From NCBI GenBank assembly GCA_006226775.1, contig SBGD01000009.1, positions 46,942 through 110,941 of the forward strand: a stretch of DNA of 64,000 bases, in the 5' to 3' direction. How positions within the stretch are numbered: position 1 is the stretch's first letter; each line of letters starts with the position of its first letter. This document shows, piece by piece, positions 1-8,815 of the stretch. A model generated the notes under the pieces. That model did no database searches and had not been told where the DNA came from. It saw only the letters and a program-made list of their open reading frames with translations. Origin of the DNA: Paracoccaceae bacterium. Its GTDB lineage: Bacteria > Pseudomonadota > Alphaproteobacteria > Rhodobacterales > Rhodobacteraceae. The translations under genes and the position numbers were made by a program.

Positions 1-285
1 CCAGCGAAAGAAATCCGCCTGCTCGTCGGGCTCGGGCGCCAGCCCCGCATCGGGGAAGGCAAAGGCGAGGTAGGCACAGATCGCCGCGGCCTCGGTCACC
101 ACCCGGCCCTTGTGGACAATCGCCGGCACCTTGCCCATCGGGTTGATCGCAAGGTATTCGGGGGACTTCATCTCTGGGCCGTACTGCAGCACCTTGGTGT
201 CATAGGGCGCGCCGACCTCCTCCAGCATCCAGCGGGCAATGCGGCCCCGCGACATCGGATTGGTATGAAACACAAGCTCACTCAT
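1..285 (-). CDS. Glutathione S-transferase, N-terminal part (runs off the window)
   Basis: Only the first 95 codons lie in the window; the rest continues beyond base 1. The translation begins MSELVFHTNPMSRGRIARWM and contains the thioredoxin-fold elements of GST N-domains: a Ser/Arg motif near residues 12-16, the NPMGKVPAI cis-Pro segment and the E-A-A-A-I glutathione-binding segment. Such enzymes conjugate or reduce substrates with glutathione in the cytosol. The ATG at 285-283 follows a strong GGAGGAG ribosome site. It is divergent from the permease gene at 357, with about 70 bp between the starts. The subfamily and substrate cannot be told from the fragment. Confidence 0.8.
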   Translation of the reverse strand, partial: MSELVFHTNPMSRGRIARWMLEEVGAPYDTKVLQYGPEMKSPEYLAINPMGKVPAIVHKGRVVTEAAAICAYLAFAFPDAGLAPEPDEQADFFRW

Positions 286-356
286 CGGATCTCCTCCTGC
301 GGTGTCATGCCGAGAGTGGCAGGTTCGGGTGCGCCCGGCAATCGAGGAGAGCGCGG

Positions 357-1190
357 ATGGACTGGCTGACCGAGAACAAGATCCCCGTGGGCAAATCCGC
401 CGCCTGGGTCTTCGACCTGATGCAGGACTACGGCGCGTGGTTCTTCGACGGGCTGTCGGACGCGATGGAGCAGATGATCGACGCCATCCTCTGGGTGCTG
501 CAAGGCCCGCATCCGCTGGTCATCATCGCCGGTTTTGCCGCGCTGACCTGGGTGCTGCAACGCAGCTGGAAGGTGGCGGGTTTCGTGGTGCTGGGGTTTC
601 TCTTCATCCTCAACCAGGGCTACTGGGAAGAGACCACCGAAAGCCTGACGCTGGTGCTCTCGGCCTGCGTGGTCTGCATGGGGGTGGGGGTGCCCATCGG
701 CATCGCGGTGGCGCACAGGCCAAGGCTTTACGCCTGGATGCGGCCGGTGCTGGACCTGATGCAGACCTTGCCGACCTTCGTCTACCTGATCCCGGCGATC
801 GTCTTTTTCGGCATCGGCATGGTGCCTGGGCTGATCGCCACGGTGATCTTTGTCGTGCCGGCGCCGATCCGGCTGACCCACCTGGGCGTGACCTCGACCC
901 CCGCGGCCCTGCTGGAGGCCGCGGATGCCTTCGGTGCGACCGGCTGGCAGAAGCTGCGCAAGGTGGAACTGCCCTATGCCTTTCCGCAGATCATGGCCGG
1001 GCTCAACCAGACCATCATGCTGTCGCTGTCGATGGTGGTGATCGCGGCGCTGGTCGGTGCCGACGGGCTGGGCGTGCCGGTGGTGCGCGCGCTCAACCAG
1101 GTCAATACCTCGCTGGGATTCGAGAGCGGCTTTGTCATCGTCGTCGTTGCCATCATGCTCGACCGGATGCTCAGGGTGGACCGCAAATGA
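357..1190 (+). CDS. choW: Choline/glycine betaine-type ABC transporter permease (ProW/ChoW-like)
   Basis: 277-residue integral membrane protein with about six hydrophobic segments. The cytoplasmic coupling loop of ABC permeases is clear: E-A-A-D-A-F-G-A-T near residues 188-196 followed by KVELPYAFPQIMAGLNQTIM, which closely resembles ProW and ChoW. It should form the channel through which choline or betaine enters the cell. A GAGGAG ribosome site precedes the ATG. Its TGA overlaps the ATG of the ATPase gene by four bases (ATGA), so the two are translationally coupled. No periplasmic binding protein gene adjoins, which is unusual for choXWV-type loci. Family assignment is firm; choline rather than betaine as substrate is inference. 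Confidence 0.85.
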   Translation: MDWLTENKIPVGKSAAWVFDLMQDYGAWFFDGLSDAMEQMIDAILWVLQGPHPLVIIAGFAALTWVLQRSWKVAGFVVLGFLFILNQGYWEETTESLTLVLSACVVCMGVGVPIGIAVAHRPRLYAWMRPVLDLMQTLPTFVYLIPAIVFFGIGMVPGLIATVIFVVPAPIRLTHLGVTSTPAALLEAADAFGATGWQKLRKVELPYAFPQIMAGLNQTIMLSLSMVVIAALVGADGLGVPVVRALNQVNTSLGFESGFVIVVVAIMLDRMLRVDRK

Positions 1191-2224
1191 ACGCCCCCGG
1201 GAATGCAGTGGAATTCGACACTGTCTCCATCGTCTTCGGCGACGCGCCCCAAGAGGCGCTGCCCCTGATGGACAAGGGGCTCGACCGCTCCGAAATCCAG
1301 AGCCGCACCGGCCAGGTGCTGGGGGTGCATGATTGCCGGATCGACGTGCGCGAGGGCGAGATCCTGGTGCTCATGGGGCTGTCGGGCTCGGGCAAGTCGA
1401 CGCTCTTGCGCGCGGTCAACGGGCTCAACCCGGTGGTGCGCGGCAGCGTCCGGGTGCGCTGCGGCGAGGAGATGGTGGATGTCACCCATGCCGATGCGAA
1501 AACGCTGCGCGATGTGCGGCTGAACCATGTCGCCATGGTGTTCCAGCAGTTCGGCCTGCTGCCCTGGCGGACGGTGCGCGACAACGTGGTGCTGGGGCTG
1601 GAACTGGGCGGCATGAGCAAGGCCGAGCGCAATGCCCGCGCCGAGGAGGAACTGGCGCTGGTCGGCCTCGCGGACTGGTCCGACCGGCGGGTCGGCGAGT
1701 TGTCCGGCGGGATGCAGCAGCGCGTGGGGCTGGCGCGGGCCTTTGCCACCAAGGCGCCGGTGCTGCTCATGGATGAGCCGTTCAGCGCGCTCGATCCGCT
1801 GATCCGCACCCGGTTGCAGGACGAGTTGCTGGACTTGCAGGGGCGGCTGGGGCGGACGATCATCTTTGTCAGCCACGACCTGGACGAGGCCTTCAAGATC
1901 GGCGACCGCATCGCCATCATGGAGGGCGGGCGGATCGTGCAATGCGGCACCCCGCGCGAGATCTTCTCCGACCCGGCGACCGACTACGTGGCCGAATTCG
2001 TCGCCCACATGAACCCGCTCGGCGTGCTCTGCGCCCGCGACATGATGAGCGCGGGCGCGGCGAATGAGGCGCCGGTGGTCGGGCCGGAAACGCCGATCGA
2101 CGCGCTGGTGCCGATGTTCTCCGACACGGTCGACGTGATCGCGGTGGCCGAGGGCGGGACGACGCTGGGGGTGGTGACGCGCGACAGCCTGCTGCAACGC
2201 CTGGCGCAGACCATGCCCGACTAG
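1187..2224 (+). CDS. choV: Choline/glycine betaine-type ABC transporter ATP-binding protein
   Basis: 345 residues. Walker A GLSGSGKST is at 64-72, the signature LSGGMQQRV at 172-180, Walker B VLLMDEP at 192-198 and the H-loop His at 230. The N-terminal stretch before Walker A (about 60 residues, with LPLMDKGLDRSEI) is typical of the ProV/ChoV subfamily. A C-terminal extension after about residue 270 resembles a single CBS-like regulatory segment. The start at 1187 overlaps the permease stop by four bases. It powers uptake through the preceding permease. Compatible-solute uptake fits with the ectoine operon 5 kb away, although the two are not in one transcription unit. Confidence 0.85.
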   Translation: MNAPGNAVEFDTVSIVFGDAPQEALPLMDKGLDRSEIQSRTGQVLGVHDCRIDVREGEILVLMGLSGSGKSTLLRAVNGLNPVVRGSVRVRCGEEMVDVTHADAKTLRDVRLNHVAMVFQQFGLLPWRTVRDNVVLGLELGGMSKAERNARAEEELALVGLADWSDRRVGELSGGMQQRVGLARAFATKAPVLLMDEPFSALDPLIRTRLQDELLDLQGRLGRTIIFVSHDLDEAFKIGDRIAIMEGGRIVQCGTPREIFSDPATDYVAEFVAHMNPLGVLCARDMMSAGAANEAPVVGPETPIDALVPMFSDTVDVIAVAEGGTTLGVVTRDSLLQRLAQTMPD

Positions 2225-2237
2225 CGCGCCCGGCGGA

Positions 2238-2295
2238 GCGGGGGAAAAATCGTCAACGATTTTTGACAAATTCCATCAATGGAATTTGCCCCCGC
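2238..2295. terminator. Nested double-hairpin element between convergent genes
   Basis: Two consecutive perfect AT-rich hairpins: AAAAATCGT (2245-2253) with ACGATTTTT (2256-2264), and CAAATTCCAT (2267-2276) with ATGGAATTTG (2279-2288). Each has a two-base CA loop. Both sit inside an outer GCGGGGG/CCCCCGC pair (2238-2244 and 2289-2295), so a three-way junction can form. The position between the converging choV and EamA-like genes suggests a bidirectional terminator. Confidence 0.6.
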
Positions 2296-2307
2296 CCGGA
2301 TGGCGCG

Positions 2308-2676
2308 CTACCGCCCCAGGGCCATGACGCAGAGCCCCGCCACGATCAACGCCATGCCCAGCACCCGGATGACGCTCAGCGTCTCGCCCAGGAAAAGCAC
2401 GCCCGAGGCCGCCACCATCACGAAGCTCATCGCCACGAAGGGATAGGCCAGCGACAGGTCCATCCGCCTGAGCGCAAAGAGCCAGAGCACCGTGCCCAGC
2501 CCGTAGAACGCCAGCCCGCCCAGCACCCAGGGCGAGAGCACCAGTGCCACGGCGCGGCTTGCCACGCCGCTGCCCTCGGCAAAGGACACGCCGTTGACCC
2601 CGGCCTTGAAACAGGTCTGGCCCAGCGCCGAAAGCGCGACGCTGCAAAAGATCAGGGCAAAGCCCGCCAGGCTCAC
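2308..2676 (-). CDS. Small EamA/ArnE-like membrane transporter
   Basis: 122 residues, almost entirely four hydrophobic helices, with the LSLAYPFVAMSFVMV and FLGETLSVIRVLGMALIVAG signatures of half-size EamA/SMR proteins such as ArnE. ArnE-type proteins flip undecaprenyl-phosphate sugars across the inner membrane, usually as dimers. The start is a GTG at 2676 whose GTGA overlaps the stop of the upstream HAD-UbiA gene, so the two are coupled. That coupling to a prenyl transferase supports a polyprenyl-phosphate-sugar flippase role (inference). A generic small-molecule exporter remains possible. Confidence 0.75.
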   Translation of the reverse strand: MSLAGFALIFCSVALSALGQTCFKAGVNGVSFAEGSGVASRAVALVLSPWVLGGLAFYGLGTVLWLFALRRMDLSLAYPFVAMSFVMVAASGVLFLGETLSVIRVLGMALIVAGLCVMALGR

Positions 2677-4106
2677 CGGATGAACCCCTCGAAGACGAAG
2701 TAGCGCGCCGCCAGGAAAACCGCGAGCACCGCGACCAGTGTGACCTGGCTGATCCGGTCGCTCAGGGCAAAGGCCACCGGGTCGTCGCCCACCTTGCCGC
2801 GCACCGCCCACATCCATGTCCGGTACATCCAGAACATCATCATCGGCACCGCCAGCCAGAGGATGTCGCGGGCGCCATAGGTCTCGCGCGCGGTGGGGGT
2901 GTTGAGGTATTGCGCCAGGGTCAGCAGCGCGGCGGCGGCATTGGCGATGCCGAAGATCTGCACGCTGGCGACCTCGGCCCCCTGGTAGTTGCGGTTGGGC
3001 AGCATGACGTCGCCGGCCACGCCGTCCAGCTCGATGAAGCGTTTCATGTAGGCCAGGCTGACGAAGAAAAACAGCGAGAAGGTCAAGAGCCAGGGCGAGA
3101 GGGTCACCCCCGCCGCCGCTGCCCCGGCAACGATCCGCACGGTATAGAGCAGCGACAGGACGATGACATCGACGGTGGAATAGCGCTTGAGCGCCAGCGA
3201 ATAGGCGGTCGTGGTCCCCAGGTAGATCAGCAGGATCAGCCCGAAGCCCGCGCCCACCGCGCCGAAGCCCAGCGCCAGCGCCAGCAGCATGAAGCCCAGC
3301 GCCGCCAGGACGCCCTGCAACGGGCGCACCAGCCCGGCGGCAAAGGGCCGGTGACGCTTGCTGCGGTGGCGGCGGTCGGCGGGAAGGTCGAACAGGTCGT
3401 TGACGATATAGACCGCCGAGGCCATCAGCGACATGGCGACAAAGCCGGCCAGCACGCGGGCGACGGCCAGCGCATCGGTATATTCATGGGCAAAGAACAG
3501 CGGCAGGAAGATCAGCACGTTCTTGGCCCATTGATGCACCCGCATCGCCTTCCACAGCCCGCGCCAGACCGGCGGCGGCGGCGCGGTGACCAGCGCGGCC
3601 TCCTCGGCCCGGGCCGCGAACGCCCGCGCCGCGCCGGTGGGCGCGACGAAGCCGGGGCGCGCCGCGGCCTGCCAGATCGGGATGTCGGCCGGGCTGTCGC
3701 CCAGGTACTCGAAGGGCCCGTCCCCGCAATCGGCCCGGATCGCGGCCAGCTTGGCGGCGCCCTTGAGGTTCTGGCCCGGCTCGGAGGCGAGGATATCGTC
3801 GAACAGCCCGAGATAGCCCGCCACCGCCTCGGCGACCTGGCGGTCGGCGGCGGTGGCCAGCACCACCCGGCGCCCTTCGCCGCGGGCCTTGCGCAGATGC
3901 GCCAGCACCTCCTGCTCGTAGGGCAGCAGCTCGGGGTGAAACCGGTCCTCGGCCCAGATCGCGCTCTTGATGCCGCTGGCGCCGTGTTCCATCCCGGCGC
4001 GCAGGATGCCGGGCAGGGCCGAGGGCACCCGCAGCGCGCCGATCAGCAATTCCTGCGCGATATCGGTTCTGACCAGCGTGCCGTCGAGGTCGACATAAAG
4101 CGGCAT
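2673..4106 (-). CDS. HAD phosphatase-UbiA prenyltransferase fusion (DPPR synthase-like)
   Basis: 477 residues. The N-terminal HAD domain spans about 1-175, with the nucleophile motif D6-L-D8-G-T and a late LGDSPADIPIW motif at 135-145. The C-terminal UbiA domain (about 185-477) has roughly eight membrane helices and the prenyl-diphosphate/Mg motif NDLFDLPADRRHRSKRHRP at 236-254. UbiA proteins of this branch transfer phosphoribose to decaprenyl phosphate; the fused HAD domain could remove the 5-phosphate. The start at 4106 (MPLYVDLDGT) places the HAD motif at the usual distance. It is coupled to the small flippase-like gene downstream and divergent from the GT39 gene. Substrate identity is inferred. 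Confidence 0.82.
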   Translation of the reverse strand: MPLYVDLDGTLVRTDIAQELLIGALRVPSALPGILRAGMEHGASGIKSAIWAEDRFHPELLPYEQEVLAHLRKARGEGRRVVLATAADRQVAEAVAGYLGLFDDILASEPGQNLKGAAKLAAIRADCGDGPFEYLGDSPADIPIWQAAARPGFVAPTGAARAFAARAEEAALVTAPPPPVWRGLWKAMRVHQWAKNVLIFLPLFFAHEYTDALAVARVLAGFVAMSLMASAVYIVNDLFDLPADRRHRSKRHRPFAAGLVRPLQGVLAALGFMLLALALGFGAVGAGFGLILLIYLGTTTAYSLALKRYSTVDVIVLSLLYTVRIVAGAAAAGVTLSPWLLTFSLFFFVSLAYMKRFIELDGVAGDVMLPNRNYQGAEVASVQIFGIANAAAALLTLAQYLNTPTARETYGARDILWLAVPMMMFWMYRTWMWAVRGKVGDDPVAFALSDRISQVTLVAVLAVFLAARYFVFEGFIR

Positions 4107-4269
4107 CGGGGTGTCTGGGTCTGTCTGGCCTGCCAAATGCGCCTCGTCAATCCTCTGGTGCCGCAACAATTCCTACCCGCATTCTGGCTTCATGTCCTGT
4201 CTCGTGACAATGGACGCAAAATGTGAGGATTTTCTGGCCAGCGTCGGGCGATGGTGCAAGAATCAGCCC

Positions 4270-5976
4270 ATGTTCGGCAAAAAAGACGTCTGGGCGCAGG
4301 GCGGGGCCGTCCTTTTGCTCTTCCTCCTGGCCTTTGCGCTGCGGGCGCTGGGCGCGGACTACGGCTATTTCCACGGCGACGAGCGGATCAACGAGGCCGC
4401 CAAGGTGCTGACCGGAGACCTCGTGCCCGGCCAACATTTCTATCCGCCGCTGATCCATTATCTCAACGCCCTGGGCCTGGCCGGGCTGTTCGCCACCGGC
4501 CTTGCGCTGGACTGGTGGCCGGGGGCGGGGGCGTTTCGGGCGCAGTATTTCAGCGATCCGACTCTGTTCTATGTCACCGCGCGGCTGATCGCCGCCGGGA
4601 TCGGCGCGCTGATGGCGCCGCTGTTCTTCCTGATCGCCCGGCGCTGCGGGTTGGCGGGCTGGCGGGCCTGGGCGCTGGGCCTGCTGGGCGCGCTGTTTCC
4701 GCTGGGGGTCTTCATGGCGCATATCGCCAAGGGCGATGCGGCGCTGGCGACCGCGACGGTCGCGGTGTTCTGGGCCTTTCTGGCGCGGCTCGATGCCGGG
4801 CGGTCGGGGCGCTGGGACATCTGGCTGGGCGTCTTCGCGGTGTTGGTGGTCAGCTTCAAGCATTCCGGCGTCTTCGTGCTTGTGCCCTTCGCGCTGGGCG
4901 CCATGGCGCTGATCGCCCGGGCCGAGGGGCTGCGCGCCATGGGGCAGACGCTGGGCCGGGCGCTGCTGGTCGTGCTGGTGCTCTGGCCGCTGCTGAACAT
5001 CGGCATCCTGCTGGATTTCGGCAATTTCCTGGCCTTTCAGAAGATCCAGGCGGTGATGTCGCTGCGCATGGAGGGCGGGGTCTGGCCCGGGATCGTCACC
5101 CTGGCGGAGCGGTCCTTGCGGCTGGTGCTGGGGCTCAACCCGGTGATGGCGGCGGTGGCGCTGGTGACGCCGGTGCTGCTGGCCCTGCCGGGCTGCGCGC
5201 TGTGCCGCAAACCGGCGCTTTTCGTGATCTGGGGGGCCTTGGTGCTGGCGACAGGAATGGTGGCGGTGATGGTCGGGCCGCGCCAGCCGGAACATCTCTG
5301 GATCGCCAATTTCGCGGGGTTCCTGCTGCTGGCGGGGCTCTGCCTTGCGGCCTTGGGCGAGAGGGTGAGCGGGCTGGGCAGGCTGGCGCTGGCGGTGCTG
5401 GCCGGGGGCGTGCTGCTGACCGCCGCCGGGACCGGGATTGCCGTCACCGAAGCGCTGGCGCCGCCGCTCTGGGTCACGACCGACGCCTATATCGCCGCCA
5501 ACCTGGCGGACCGGCGGATCATGACCATGGCCGACAGCCACCTGCCCAGGCGCAAGGAGGCGCAGGAGATGGAGATCGCCCGCTGGCAGCGGCTGGCCGA
5601 GAAATACGCCACGCCCTTGCCCGAGATGGCCGAGGAACGGCTGATCCGCGAGAATGCGCCGGAGGCGGTGTTCTACATCGGCATGCCGACGGTGCTTTAC
5701 GGGCTGGAAGGAGTGGACGAGGACGACCCGGATTACGAGGTCCGCGCCCATGTCTGGCCGCCGCAGAGGGAGGAGTGGCAGTTGGATTACTGGCGCGAGC
5801 AGGGGTTCGACATCTTCGTGGTGAAGGATCCGGAGTTCCTGATGGCGGAGGTGGAGTCGGACCTGATGCGGGCGTTCTTTCGCGACATGGACCGGCGATG
5901 TGCGGTCGAGACGCGGTTCGAGGCGGGCAAGCCGTTGTTCCTGGAGCGGCCGATTGCGATTTATCGTTGTCCCTAG
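4270..5976 (+). CDS. Family 39-type (GT-C) glycosyltransferase, membrane protein
   Basis: 568 residues with ten or more hydrophobic segments in the first 400 and a hydrophilic C-terminal part of about 150. The first periplasmic loop holds the conserved acidic pair of GT39/GT-C enzymes in YFHGDERINEA (D37-E38), followed by HFYPPLIHYL. Such enzymes use polyprenyl-phosphate sugars on the periplasmic face and attach the sugar to protein or lipid acceptors. The start at 4270 was chosen because MFGKKDVWAQ leads directly into the first helix; no strong ribosome site is visible. It is divergent from the HAD-UbiA/flippase pair that could make its donor. Confidence 0.8.
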   Translation: MFGKKDVWAQGGAVLLLFLLAFALRALGADYGYFHGDERINEAAKVLTGDLVPGQHFYPPLIHYLNALGLAGLFATGLALDWWPGAGAFRAQYFSDPTLFYVTARLIAAGIGALMAPLFFLIARRCGLAGWRAWALGLLGALFPLGVFMAHIAKGDAALATATVAVFWAFLARLDAGRSGRWDIWLGVFAVLVVSFKHSGVFVLVPFALGAMALIARAEGLRAMGQTLGRALLVVLVLWPLLNIGILLDFGNFLAFQKIQAVMSLRMEGGVWPGIVTLAERSLRLVLGLNPVMAAVALVTPVLLALPGCALCRKPALFVIWGALVLATGMVAVMVGPRQPEHLWIANFAGFLLLAGLCLAALGERVSGLGRLALAVLAGGVLLTAAGTGIAVTEALAPPLWVTTDAYIAANLADRRIMTMADSHLPRRKEAQEMEIARWQRLAEKYATPLPEMAEERLIRENAPEAVFYIGMPTVLYGLEGVDEDDPDYEVRAHVWPPQREEWQLDYWREQGFDIFVVKDPEFLMAEVESDLMRAFFRDMDRRCAVETRFEAGKPLFLERPIAIYRCP

Positions 5977-6215
5977 ACGGGGAGGCCTGGCCGCTGAGCA
6001 CCCTGCGCGGAATCAAGGCCGAAGGCCGCCGCGCATCGCCGACGCGCCCCCACGCGGCGGCGATTTTGGCTGATGCCAGCGCGTCGAATGGGCCTATTTC
6101 GGATTTGGCAGTCATAAAGTGCCCAGAACACCTGTCGGATCGCCACCGCGCGCGTCGTCGATGCGCGGCTCGCACCGGGCCTCGACCGGGAGAGGACCGC
6201 TCGGATGCTCTGCCT

Positions 6216-6722
6216 CTAACCCGGATCCTGCTCCGACCGGATATCGCCGATGGTCAGCACCGGCGAGGCGTCGATATCGCGGGCATCCAGCATCGCGGCC
6301 ACCCGCTCGAGCGAGGCGATCAGCTGCGCCTGTTCCCAGTCCTGCAACGCGTTGAAGGACTTCACGAAACGCTGCTGCAGGGCATCGGGCGAGGTCTCGA
6401 CCGCCTTGGCGCCGACCGGCGTGATGATGACATCGGTCTGGCGGCGGTCGCGTTCCGAGCGTTGCCGGGTGACCATCTGGCGCGCCACCAGCTTGTCGAC
6501 CAGCGCCGTCACCGTCGCCTGGCTCACCCCCATCTGCGTCGCCAGCGCCGAGGGCGTCACGCCATCCGCCGCCTTTGCCGCCACGATCTGAAGCACCCTG
6601 AGCTGCGCCGAGGACAGGCCCGCGGCCTGGGCCAGCGACCGCTCGTAAAGCTCGGTCGCCCGCAGGATGCGGCGCAGGGCGATCAGGCTCTGATCGGTGC
6701 GATCGTTGTCGTTTTGCGTCAT
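6216..6722 (-). CDS. ectR: MarR-family transcriptional regulator of the ectoine operon
   Basis: 168 residues with a winged helix-turn-helix (about 35-105): LSSAQLRVLQIVAA, then the recognition region TPSALATQMGVSQATVTALVDKL and the wing DRRQTDVIITPVG. MarR proteins bind as dimers to short inverted repeats. It lies immediately upstream of and divergent to ectABC-ask, the arrangement known for EctR repressors. The start is the ATG at 6722; an in-frame TTG at 6731 is possible. The shared intergenic region has a 9-bp inverted repeat (6754-6786) that could be its operator and would also allow autoregulation. The regulator-target link is inferred from position. Confidence 0.82.
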   Translation of the reverse strand: MTQNDNDRTDQSLIALRRILRATELYERSLAQAAGLSSAQLRVLQIVAAKAADGVTPSALATQMGVSQATVTALVDKLVARQMVTRQRSERDRRQTDVIITPVGAKAVETSPDALQQRFVKSFNALQDWEQAQLIASLERVAAMLDARDIDASPVLTIGDIRSEQDPG

Positions 6723-6753
6723 GACACCCAAGTTGACACCATTTTCCCAATGT

Positions 6754-6786
6754 AATCAATCCTTTGGCGGATCATCGGGATTGATT
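6754..6786. promoter_or_regulatory. Inverted repeat in the ectR-ectA promoter region (candidate operator)
   Basis: AATCAATCC at 6754-6762 and its exact reverse complement GGATTGATT at 6778-6786 are separated by 15 bases, giving a centre-to-centre spacing of 24 bp (just over two helical turns). It lies 32 bp upstream of the ectR start and about 150 bp upstream of ectA, in a 216-bp AT-richer region. A second short palindrome, CGCTATAAGCG, lies nearer ectA. Confidence 0.45.
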
Positions 6787-6938
6787 TGCCTGGCTAAGCA
6801 AAAAACCGTGAAACACTTCGACAATAGCAGCGAAAATGCGCTCAAACCACGCTATAAGCGAATATTTTGCTTTGAAGGTTGAAACAAAACCGCCGGCTTG
6901 TTAGTTAGTCAGTCGAAGCAATGGAGAAGCGAGAACAC

Positions 6939-7472
6939 ATGCCCAAGGATATCTCACAACCCCGAACTCCGACGCCCCGTCTGCGCAAACCCGACGCGAC
7001 GGATGGGGCCGAAATCTGGCAGCTGGTCAGCGAATGCCAGCCGCTCGACGAGAATTCGATGTATTGCAACCTGATCCAGGCCGACCACTTCCGCGACACC
7101 TGTGTCGTGGCCGAGATGGATGGCGAGATCGTCGGTTGGATCTCGGGGCACATGATTCCGAACCAGGACGCCTTCTTCGTCTGGCAGGTCGCTGTCAGCC
7201 CCAAGGCGCGCGGTCTCGGCCTTGGGCGCAAGATGCTGGCGCATCTGGTGTCGCGCGACGAATGCGCCGACGCCGAGGAACTGAAGACCACGATCACCAA
7301 GGACAACGACGCCTCATGGGGCCTGTTCCGCAGCTTCGCCCGCCAGGTCGGCGGCGAGATCTCGGACGAGCCGCATTTCGAGCGCAAGGCGCACTTCGAC
7401 GGCCAGCACGCCACCGAACACCTGGTGACGATCGAGCTGCCGGAAGAGCCCAAGCTGCTCCGCGTCGCCTGA
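6939..7472 (+). CDS. ectA: L-2,4-diaminobutyrate N-acetyltransferase
   Basis: 177-residue GNAT enzyme, second step of ectoine synthesis: it acetylates L-2,4-diaminobutyrate with acetyl-CoA to N-gamma-acetyldiaminobutyrate. The sequence LRKPDATDGAEIWQLVSECQPLDENSMY and the CoA-binding motif R-G-L-G-L-G at 91-96 are diagnostic for EctA. The ATG at 6939 was chosen because GGAGAAG lies upstream; an in-frame ATG at 6921 would add MEKREH. First gene of ectABC-ask, 39 bp before ectB. Confidence 0.95.
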   Translation: MPKDISQPRTPTPRLRKPDATDGAEIWQLVSECQPLDENSMYCNLIQADHFRDTCVVAEMDGEIVGWISGHMIPNQDAFFVWQVAVSPKARGLGLGRKMLAHLVSRDECADAEELKTTITKDNDASWGLFRSFARQVGGEISDEPHFERKAHFDGQHATEHLVTIELPEEPKLLRVA

Positions 7473-7511
7473 CCCCATTCCATCACGCACAAAATTCCAA
7501 AGGAGGGCTTC

Positions 7512-8810
7512 ATGACTGAGCGCATGACCCAGGACACGACCATTTTCTCCCGCCGCGAAAGCGAAGCACGGTCCTATTGCCGCGGCTTTCAGACCACCTT
7601 TACCGGGGCCAGCGGCTCGATCATGACCAATGACGAGGGGCGCGAATACATCGATTTTCTCGCCGGCTGTTCGTCGCTGAACTACGGTCACAACGACCCG
7701 GACATGAAGGCTGCGCTGATCGAACACATCAGCAATGACGGCGTCGCCCACGGGCTTGACATGCACACCGACACCAAGGCCGGCTTCCTGCGCGCCTTCG
7801 AGGAGCATATCCTCGCGCCGCGCGACATGGACCACAAGGTGATGTTCACCGGCCCGACCGGCGCCAATGCCGTCGAGGCGGCGATCAAGATCGCCCGCAA
7901 GGTCACCGGCCGCACCAACGTGGTGAGCTTCACAAACGGCTTTCACGGCGTGACGCTGGGCGCGCTGGCCGCCACCGGCAACGGCTATCACCGCGGCGGG
8001 GCAGGGACCGAGCTGAGCGGTGTCACCCGGATGCCTTACGATGGCTACATGGGCGAGGAATTCGATTCCTCGAAACTGCTGGCCAAGATGCTGAACGACG
8101 CCTCCTCGGGCATGGACGCCCCGGCGGCCATCATCCTCGAGACCGTGCAGGGCGAGGGCGGGCTGAACGCCGCCAGCCCCGAGTGGATCCGCTCGGTCGC
8201 CGAGCTGGCGCGCGAGCATGGCGCGCTGCTGATCGTCGATGACGTGCAGGCCGGCTGTGGCCGCACCGGCGGGTTCTTCAGCTTCGAGGACTTCGGCATC
8301 ACGCCCGACATCATCACCATGGCGAAATCCATCTCGGGTTTCGGCCTGCCGATGGGCCTGGTGCTGGTGCGCCCCGAGCATGACGTCTTCGGCCCCGCCG
8401 AGCACAATGGTACCTTCCGCGGCAATACCCATGCCTTTGTCACCGCAAAGGTGGCGATCGAGAAGTTCTGGGCCGATGGCACCTTTGCCGAACGCCTGAA
8501 AGGCCGCGAGCTGATCGTTGTCGAGGGGCTGCAAAGCATCGCCAACCTGTTCGAGGGCGCCTACCTGAAAGGCCGCGGGCTGATGCGCGGCGTCGATGTC
8601 GGCTCGGGCGAGCGGGCCTCCGAGATCTGCGCGCGCGCCTTCGAGAAGGGGCTGATCGTCGAGACCTCGGGCCCCAATGACGAGGTGGTCAAGATCCTGG
8701 CCCCGCTCACCACCCCGGACGAGGTGCTGGTCAAGGGCTTCGGCCTCCTGCTCGAAGCCGCGACCGAAGTGGCCGAGGCCGGCCCGACCATTCAGATTGC
8801 AGCGGAGTAA
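7512..8810 (+). CDS. ectB: Diaminobutyrate-2-oxoglutarate transaminase
   Basis: 432 residues, class III PLP aminotransferase. It makes L-2,4-diaminobutyrate from aspartate semialdehyde and glutamate, the first committed step of ectoine synthesis. Visible motifs: [16 protein letters not shown], the PLP-contacting [13 protein letters not shown] at 241-253 and the Schiff-base Lys at 272 in [12 protein letters not shown]. Length equals known EctB proteins. A strong AAGGAGG ribosome site lies 6 bp before the ATG. Followed after 5 bp by ectC. Confidence 0.96.
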   Translation: MTERMTQDTTIFSRRESEARSYCRGFQTTFTGASGSIMTNDEGREYIDFLAGCSSLNYGHNDPDMKAALIEHISNDGVAHGLDMHTDTKAGFLRAFEEHILAPRDMDHKVMFTGPTGANAVEAAIKIARKVTGRTNVVSFTNGFHGVTLGALAATGNGYHRGGAGTELSGVTRMPYDGYMGEEFDSSKLLAKMLNDASSGMDAPAAIILETVQGEGGLNAASPEWIRSVAELAREHGALLIVDDVQAGCGRTGGFFSFEDFGITPDIITMAKSISGFGLPMGLVLVRPEHDVFGPAEHNGTFRGNTHAFVTAKVAIEKFWADGTFAERLKGRELIVVEGLQSIANLFEGAYLKGRGLMRGVDVGSGERASEICARAFEKGLIVETSGPNDEVVKILAPLTTPDEVLVKGFGLLLEAATEVAEAGPTIQIAAE

Positions 8811-8815
8811 ACGTC

